Below, in pieces: positions 58,791-64,000 of a stretch of DNA of 64,000 bases (positions are counted from its first letter, which is position 1; each line of letters opens with the position of its first letter). The notes under the pieces were generated by a model. It did not search any database and was not told the DNA's origin. It worked only from the letters and a program-made list of their open reading frames with translations. The position numbers were made by a program, and so were the translations under genes. Source of the DNA: Myxococcales bacterium (GTDB taxonomy: Bacteria > Myxococcota_A > Polyangia > Polyangiales > Houyiibacteriaceae); the NCBI GenBank assembly GCA_024640845.1, contig JAHEEE010000001.1, positions 106,453 to 170,452 of the forward strand, given 5' to 3'.

Positions 58791-59999
58791 ATGAGCGAGA
58801 GTATCCCAGTTGCCGAGCGGCTCAGCGCCGTAAAGCCTTCCGCCACCGTCGCCGTTGCCCAGCGGGCACGCGAGCTCAAGGCGCAGGGTATCGATGTGCT
58901 TTCCTTCAGCGTGGGGGAGCCCGACTTCGATACGCCCAAGTACATTCGCGAGGCTGCAAAGAAGGCGATCGATTCGGGAGCTACCCGATACACCGCAGCG
59001 CGCGGGGTCCCTGAGCTGCGCGAAGCGATCTGCGAGGTGTCTGCAAAGCGGCGCGTGGGCGTCAGCTACAAGCCGGCGGAGTGCGTCGTCTCGGTCGGTG
59101 CCAAGCACACGCTCTTCAACCTCGCGCTTGCGCTATACGACGAGGGCGACGAAGTCTTGATTCCCGCGCCGTACTGGGTGAGCTACCCGGAACAGGTTCG
59201 GCTCGCCGGCGCGAACCCCGTGATCGTCCAGACCAGCGAGGCGGACGGTTTCAACATGACGCCCGACGCGCTGCGTGCTGCGATCACACCGAAGACCAAG
59301 GCGTTGATTCTCTGCTCGCCTTCGAATCCGACTGGTGCGGCGTACAGCGGTGAAGAGCTTCGCGCTCTCGCGGACGTTGCCGCGGAGCACAACTTCTGGA
59401 TCATCGTCGACGAGATCTACGGGCAGCTCGTCTACGGCGACTTCGAGCAGAAGTCGATTGCGGAGGTTGCGCCGGAGCTCAAGGACCGCATCATTATCGT
59501 CGATGGTGTCAGCAAGACCTTCGCGATGACGGGTTGGCGCATCGGCTGGATGCTTGGACCCGAGTACGTGACCAAGGCCTGCGAGAAGATCCAAAGCCAG
59601 GCGACTACGAACCCGAGCTCCGTCGCGCAGCAGGCTGCCGTCGCAGCGCTGCGCGGCCCCTGGGAGCCGATGGAAGAAATGCGGCAGGCGTTCGAAGCTC
59701 GCCGCGGCATCATCGTCGATGGGCTCAACGCGATCGACGGCATCAGTTGCGGGATGCCCGCGGGCGCGTTCTACGCGTTCGCCAACGTGAAGGCGCTGAT
59801 CGGCAGGCGGGGCGGCGGCAAGACCCTCGAGACCGACATCGATTTCGCGGGCTACCTGCTCGAAGAGGCGCGTTGCGCCGTGGTGCCCGGCACGGCGTTC
59901 GGCGCCCCGGGATACGTGCGCATTTCTTATGCGGCCTCGAACGAGATGATTCGGGAGGGGTTGAATCGGATGAGCGAGGCGGTGGGGAAGCTCGAATGA
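58791..59999 (+). CDS. aspC: class I aspartate aminotransferase
   Basis: AQRARELKAQGIDVLSFSVGEPDFDTP; SKTFAMTGWRIGW. Confidence 0.9.
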   Translation: MSESIPVAERLSAVKPSATVAVAQRARELKAQGIDVLSFSVGEPDFDTPKYIREAAKKAIDSGATRYTAARGVPELREAICEVSAKRRVGVSYKPAECVVSVGAKHTLFNLALALYDEGDEVLIPAPYWVSYPEQVRLAGANPVIVQTSEADGFNMTPDALRAAITPKTKALILCSPSNPTGAAYSGEELRALADVAAEHNFWIIVDEIYGQLVYGDFEQKSIAEVAPELKDRIIIVDGVSKTFAMTGWRIGWMLGPEYVTKACEKIQSQATTNPSSVAQQAAVAALRGPWEPMEEMRQAFEARRGIIVDGLNAIDGISCGMPAGAFYAFANVKALIGRRGGGKTLETDIDFAGYLLEEARCAVVPGTAFGAPGYVRISYAASNEMIREGLNRMSEAVGKLE

Positions 60000-60020
60000 G
60001 TCTCGCTCGGTGCGATTGGC

Positions 60021-60139
60021 TTGGTTTGGTTTAATTATCTCCACCCGCCCACCCCCGCCGCGTAATCCTCCCTCCGCGCACTTCGCTTCGCTCGCGCTTG
60101 GCGGCGCTTCGCGCCGGGCTTCGCCCTTCGGGCTCGCGG
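60021..60139 (-). repeat. dispersed GC-rich hairpin repeat, copy C (3' part truncated relative to D)
   Basis: Near-identical to D over GGTTTAATTA...CCCGCCCACCCCCGCCGCGTA.TCCTCCCTCCGCGC and GGCGCTTCGCGCCGGGCTTCGCCCTTCGGGCTCGCG. Confidence 0.88.
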
Positions 60140-60175
60140 GTTGCTTGCCGGAGAGTGGTCGGCGGGCTGGGAAGC

Positions 60176-60311
60176 TGGTTTGGCTTAATTACATCCGACC
60201 CGCCCACCCCCGCCGCGTAGTCCTCCCTCCGCGCCCGACGCTTCGCTTGGGCTTGGCGGCGCTTCGCGCCGGGCTTCGCCCTTCGGGCTCGCGCTACCGC
60301 GCGTGTCTTGG
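60176..60311 (-). repeat. dispersed GC-rich hairpin repeat, copy D
   Basis: See copy C; shares ACCGCG(CG)TGT..CTTGG end with copy B. Confidence 0.88.
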
Positions 60312-60377
60312 ACCCGGGGCATTGTGCGTACACACGCCGTCGCAGCCCTGTTGATGTACAGAGTCGTTCATAAGGGG

Positions 60378-60553
60378 CTCGGAAAAACGCGACAGGGGGT
60401 GGAGCGGGCGTACGAAGTGCCAATCGCAAGACCGCAGCCACCGCGATTGGCGCGCCGTCCGAGGGCGGCTTGCGCGGCCTGACCTACCCAGTCCTCCGAG
60501 GCCGCATCTGCAAGTCGCCCGTCCCGTGAATCCCCCTGTCGCGTTTTTCCGAG
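60378..60553. other. large palindromic/multi-helix element 2
   Basis: CTCGGAAAAACGCGACAGGGGG (60378-60399) pairs perfectly with 60532-60553 (22 bp); inner GCCAATCGC/GCGATTGGC and GGGCG.CTTGCGCGGCCT/AGGCCGC....GCAAG.CGCCC. Confidence 0.85.
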
Positions 60554-60594
60554 ACCCGTGTGCACCTCGACGCCCGGGCGTCCCGCGTATGCGT

Positions 60595-61632
60595 TCAGCG
60601 CTTGCGCTGCGCTAGGGCGATTCCTGAGCGGGCGAGGAGGGCGACCCCGACTACCGTTACGATCAGTGCGCTCGGTGTGCGCGGCGCGTAGCCTGCGCTC
60701 AGCAAGAGCAGGAGCGCTGCGCCTAGTTGGCGGCGCGCTGGGTCCTTCGATACCGCGGCTGCGACCGTGACCGCCCATCCCAGGCCGAGTGGGATGGCAT
60801 AGAGCACCGCGTATGCATCTCGAAACAGATCGAGCCGGGCCGCTCCGTAGACCATGGTTGGTAGATCGTCGCCCACCGCGCGATGCCAGAAAGCAATCGC
60901 AATCGCGACTACTGCCGCGGCCAGCGTCGAAAGGAGCAGAGCCGCTTTGCCGCGAGCCGTTCCCCACGGAATGGCCAGCGTGAACGCGATGGCGAATGGA
61001 ACCCCTAGATATGCGAGCTCGCCCGACCACCGAAACGCATTCGAGAGGCGATCGGTGTGCTCCCAAAACGAGCGCTCCCCGACCATCCCGACGATCATCG
61101 AAGCGACGCCGCTCAACGAGGCGACCAGGACCAACACGAGCGCCGCCACCATGCCTGGCGACGACTTCCAATGGAGGCCCGCAAGGATCAACAACAGCAT
61201 CGTTGCATGCGCGAGGCCCGCGACCACGAGAACGAGTTGGGGGCGCGTCCAGGCGAGCGGGAGGAACGTCATCAAGGTGACGATCGGCACGAGCACCCAG
61301 CCAAAGGCTGCGATGCCCGCGCGCGCCGAGAGCGGAAGACCAGTGCGGCGGGAGGAAAGGGAGCCGAGGCAAAACGCGGTCGCAACGAGGGCGGCAACGA
61401 CGCTGAGGTTCCGCGCAAAGCCGCCCCATCGGTAGAGCTCGAGGAGTGTCGCGTTCGACCATGCGCTGTGACCGAGCTTGATCAGGATTCGGTTGATCAG
61501 AAGATCGGCGAGTGCCGCGAGTCCGGCCATCCAAGCGAGGGGCGGGGCGGAGGCCATGCGAGGCGAGGGCGCGTCATCAGTGCTTGCGACGGAAGCTATG
61601 GAAGCGACGGATGAATCAATGCCTTCAGTCAA
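60595..61632 (-). CDS. hypothetical polytopic membrane protein
   Basis: 345 aa, multiple hydrophobic helices, no recognised family. Confidence 0.6.
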   Translation of the reverse strand: MTEGIDSSVASIASVASTDDAPSPRMASAPPLAWMAGLAALADLLINRILIKLGHSAWSNATLLELYRWGGFARNLSVVAALVATAFCLGSLSSRRTGLPLSARAGIAAFGWVLVPIVTLMTFLPLAWTRPQLVLVVAGLAHATMLLLILAGLHWKSSPGMVAALVLVLVASLSGVASMIVGMVGERSFWEHTDRLSNAFRWSGELAYLGVPFAIAFTLAIPWGTARGKAALLLSTLAAAVVAIAIAFWHRAVGDDLPTMVYGAARLDLFRDAYAVLYAIPLGLGWAVTVAAAVSKDPARRQLGAALLLLLSAGYAPRTPSALIVTVVGVALLARSGIALAQRKR

Positions 61633-61693
61633 GGTTCCCGGACCCTACGCGGGCAATCTAGCGCTTTCAAGGCACTCTGCTAAACCAGGCGAG

Positions 61694-62680
61694 ATGACCG
61701 ATGTGCGCCACGATTGGAGCAGGGACGAGGCCCGCGCGCTTCACGACTTGCCGTTGACCGATCTGTTGTTCCGGGCTCAGGAGGTGCATCGCGTGACGCA
61801 GCCTCGCGACGCGGTGCAACTTTGCTCGCTGCTCTCGATTAAGACAGGAGCCTGCCAAGAGGATTGCTCGTATTGCCCACAGAGCTCGAAGTACGACACC
61901 GGTGTCGAGGCCGAGCGCTTGATGGACGTACAAGACGTGCTTTCGAAGGCGCGCGAAGCCAAAGCGGCCGGCGCCAGCCGGTTCTGCATGGGCGCGGCAT
62001 GGCGGAGCCCAAAGAAGGGAAGCCGCCAGTTTCAGCAGGTTCTGGACATGGTGCGCGGCGTGCGTGAGCTTGGCCTCGAGGCCTGCGCGACCCTGGGAAT
62101 GCTCGACGAAGAGCAGACCCAAGAGCTCAAGGATGCCGGCCTGACCGCGTACAATCACAACCTGGACACTTCGGAGGAGTACTACGGCGAGATCATCACC
62201 ACGCGTACGTACCGAGACCGGCTCGAGACGATTGGACGCGTTGCCGCTGCCGGCATCTCGGTGTGCGCTGGAGGCATCATCGGCATGGGCGAGAGCGTTG
62301 ACGATCGCGTCGCGATGTTGGTCACGCTCGCCAACCTCACGCCGCAGCCGGAAAGTGTGCCCGTCAATGCGTTGGTCGCAGTTCCAGGTACACCGTTGAG
62401 CGATCAAGCACCGGTCGACTCGCTCGAGCTGGTTCGCATGTGTGCGACCGCTCGCATCATGATGCCGAACGCGCGTGTTCGGCTATCGGCAGGGCGCGCG
62501 TCGCTCAGCCGCGAGTCGCAGCTTCTTTGCTTCATGGCCGGCGCCAACAGCATCTTTTTCGGCGACAAGCTGCTCACGACGGGCAATCCGGACCACGATT
62601 CGGATCTCGCGCTTCTTCGAGAGGCGGGCCTCAGGCCCCTCGAACCCGAGCAGGCCACCGCCTCCGATGCGGCGGAGTAG
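61694..62680 (+). CDS. bioB: biotin synthase
   Basis: [36 protein letters not shown]. Confidence 0.96.
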   Translation: MTDVRHDWSRDEARALHDLPLTDLLFRAQEVHRVTQPRDAVQLCSLLSIKTGACQEDCSYCPQSSKYDTGVEAERLMDVQDVLSKAREAKAAGASRFCMGAAWRSPKKGSRQFQQVLDMVRGVRELGLEACATLGMLDEEQTQELKDAGLTAYNHNLDTSEEYYGEIITTRTYRDRLETIGRVAAAGISVCAGGIIGMGESVDDRVAMLVTLANLTPQPESVPVNALVAVPGTPLSDQAPVDSLELVRMCATARIMMPNARVRLSAGRASLSRESQLLCFMAGANSIFFGDKLLTTGNPDHDSDLALLREAGLRPLEPEQATASDAAE

Positions 62681-62689
62681 AGCGACAAT

Positions 62690-62768
62690 AGCCCGAAAAC
62701 ATTGATCTTTTCTATTTTGTTGTTATTGAATTTGATTTGCAAGTTCTAGCGCGTATAAAGAGGACATC
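62690..62768 (+). promoter_or_regulatory. AT-rich promoter/regulatory region of bfd-bfr
   Basis: Markedly A/T-rich tract (TTGATCTTTTCTATTTTGTTGTTATTGAATTTGATTTGC) in GC-rich surroundings directly before bfd. Confidence 0.45.
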
Positions 62769-62969
62769 ATGTTGGTGTGCCATTGCCACGCGATCAACGA
62801 CCACACGATTCGGCGATGTGTCGACGCCGGCGCTCGCAGCGGACATGAGGTCCGAGAGAAGTGTGGCGCGGGCGGTACCTGCGGCGGATGCCGACCGGCC
62901 ATCGATCGGCTGATCGAGCTTCACGGCAACGCCCAAGACGCGATCGAAGCACGCGGTCCCCGCGGCTGA
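62769..62969 (+). CDS. bfd: bacterioferritin-associated ferredoxin-like [2Fe-2S] protein
   Basis: MLVCHCHAINDHTIRRCVDAGAR...CGAGGTCGGCRPAI. Confidence 0.9.
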   Translation: MLVCHCHAINDHTIRRCVDAGARSGHEVREKCGAGGTCGGCRPAIDRLIELHGNAQDAIEARGPRG

Positions 62970-63056
62970 GTGTTTCTCTGATAACGCCTTTCAACTTCAA
63001 CCTTCCAGCATTGCGCCCGCAACTGTGGGTCTCTATGCTCGCGTGAAGGAAAACAC

Positions 63057-63530
63057 ATGAAGGGCCACGACGAAGTCATCAAAGTGCTCAACGAGGTACT
63101 CACCTCCGAGCTCACCGCGATCAACCAGTACTTCATTCACGCGAAGATGTGCGAGGACTGGGGGTTTCAGCGACTCGCCGCAAAGAAGAAGGAAGAGTCC
63201 ATCGAGGAGATGAAGCACGCCGACGCAGTGATCGCGCGCATTCTCTTCCTCGAAGGCGTGCCCAACATGCAGCGCTACTTCCCTGTCAATGTCGGCGAAG
63301 ACGCGATTGAGCAGCACAAGCTCGACCTCGAGCTCGAATACGATGCGGTGAAGCGTCTCAACGCGGGCATCGCCACTTGTCGCGATCTCGGCGACAATGG
63401 CACCCGAGAGCTCCTCGAGATGATTCTTCACGAGGAAGAAGAGGGCATCGACTGGCTCGAAGCTCAGCTCTACCTGATCGAGACGATCGGCAGGGAGCGC
63501 TACCTCTCGGAGCAGATGGGCGGAAACTAG
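63057..63530 (+). CDS. bfr: bacterioferritin
   Basis: [48 protein letters not shown]. Confidence 0.95.
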   Translation: MKGHDEVIKVLNEVLTSELTAINQYFIHAKMCEDWGFQRLAAKKKEESIEEMKHADAVIARILFLEGVPNMQRYFPVNVGEDAIEQHKLDLELEYDAVKRLNAGIATCRDLGDNGTRELLEMILHEEEEGIDWLEAQLYLIETIGRERYLSEQMGGN

Positions 63531-63594
63531 GCGCCAGAGCATCCGGGGCTGAGCCCTTCGTCAAACGGCCCGATCGCTGCTACAAGCTCCTGCG

Positions 63595-64000
63595 ATGGAA
63601 GCGCATCCGCTTGCTGGCCAGCCAGCTCCCGCAGACGTTCTCGTAGACGTTCCCAAGCTCCTTGCTGCGTACTACGACGAGAAGCCAGACCCCAATGAGC
63701 CGTCCCACCGCGTGAGCTTTGGCACCTCCGGTCACCGGGGCTCTTCGTTTCGCTTCAGCTTCAACGAGAACCACATCCTCGCCACGACGCAGGCGATTTG
63801 TGATTATCGACGCGCCGAGGGCATCGACGGCCCGCTTTACATCGGCGCGGACACCCATGCGCTTTCGGGCCCGGCGACGAAGACGGCGCTCGAGGTGCTT
63901 GCCGCGAACCGTGTGCCGACGCGGATGACGCAGGAGGGCCAGTTCACGCCGACGCCCGCCTTGTCCTACGCCATTCTCGAGCATAATCGCCAGAGCGCCT
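63595..64000 (+). CDS. pgm: phosphoglucomutase (5' part; runs off window)
   Basis: RVSFGTSGHRGSSFRFSFNENHILATTQAICDYRR...GADTHALSGPA; starts ATGGAAGCGCATCCG. Confidence 0.9.
   Translation, partial: MEAHPLAGQPAPADVLVDVPKLLAAYYDEKPDPNEPSHRVSFGTSGHRGSSFRFSFNENHILATTQAICDYRRAEGIDGPLYIGADTHALSGPATKTALEVLAANRVPTRMTQEGQFTPTPALSYAILEHNRQSA

Noticed and set aside
60031-60441. Minus-strand 136-aa ORF
   Set aside because: Generated by tandem repeat copies C and D; no independent coding evidence.

Overview
64-kb window of a high-GC, gene-dense bacterial chromosome. Gene content and style (long glycine-linker lipoproteins, Ser/Thr kinase, PEGA, DUF4388) resemble Myxococcota/deltaproteobacteria, but taxonomy is inference only. 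Most of it is housekeeping: rsmB, tRNA-Pro(CGG), glmU, rseP, thiO, hemC-hemA-ccsA-like, trxA, dut, pnp-rpsO, tldD-pmbA, coaE, dtd, tmk, ctaA-STPK-ctaB-sco, bioB, bfd-bfr and pgm (partial). No CRISPR array, prophage, transposase, toxin-antitoxin or obvious defence locus was seen. The least explained signals are non-coding. (1) A dispersed ~105-140 bp GC-rich repeat with serial CGAAG/CTTCG-capped hairpins occurs in four copies (33709-33814, 46966-47103, 60021-60139, 60176-60311), always 3' of a minus-strand gene. (2) Next to two of these loci is a large palindromic element: 47122-47240 with a 13-bp perfect outer stem, and 60378-60553 with a 22-bp perfect outer stem. Each outer stem encloses two further hairpins. 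The sequences differ but the topology is the same, making this a candidate structured RNA or palindromic mobile/REP-like element. Other items worth checking: two full-length paralogous cysteine-cluster (YkgJ-like) proteins, one coupled to a K+ channel; a 14-bp perfect hairpin in the rpsO-pnp spacer and an RGG/RD-rich PNPase tail; a TetR/FadR-like palindromic operator before an acyl-CoA dehydrogenase; an HTH-hydrolase-cyclase-remnant fusion; an AsmA-like/GT51 fusion; and a Ser/Thr kinase inside the heme A/cytochrome oxidase assembly cluster.
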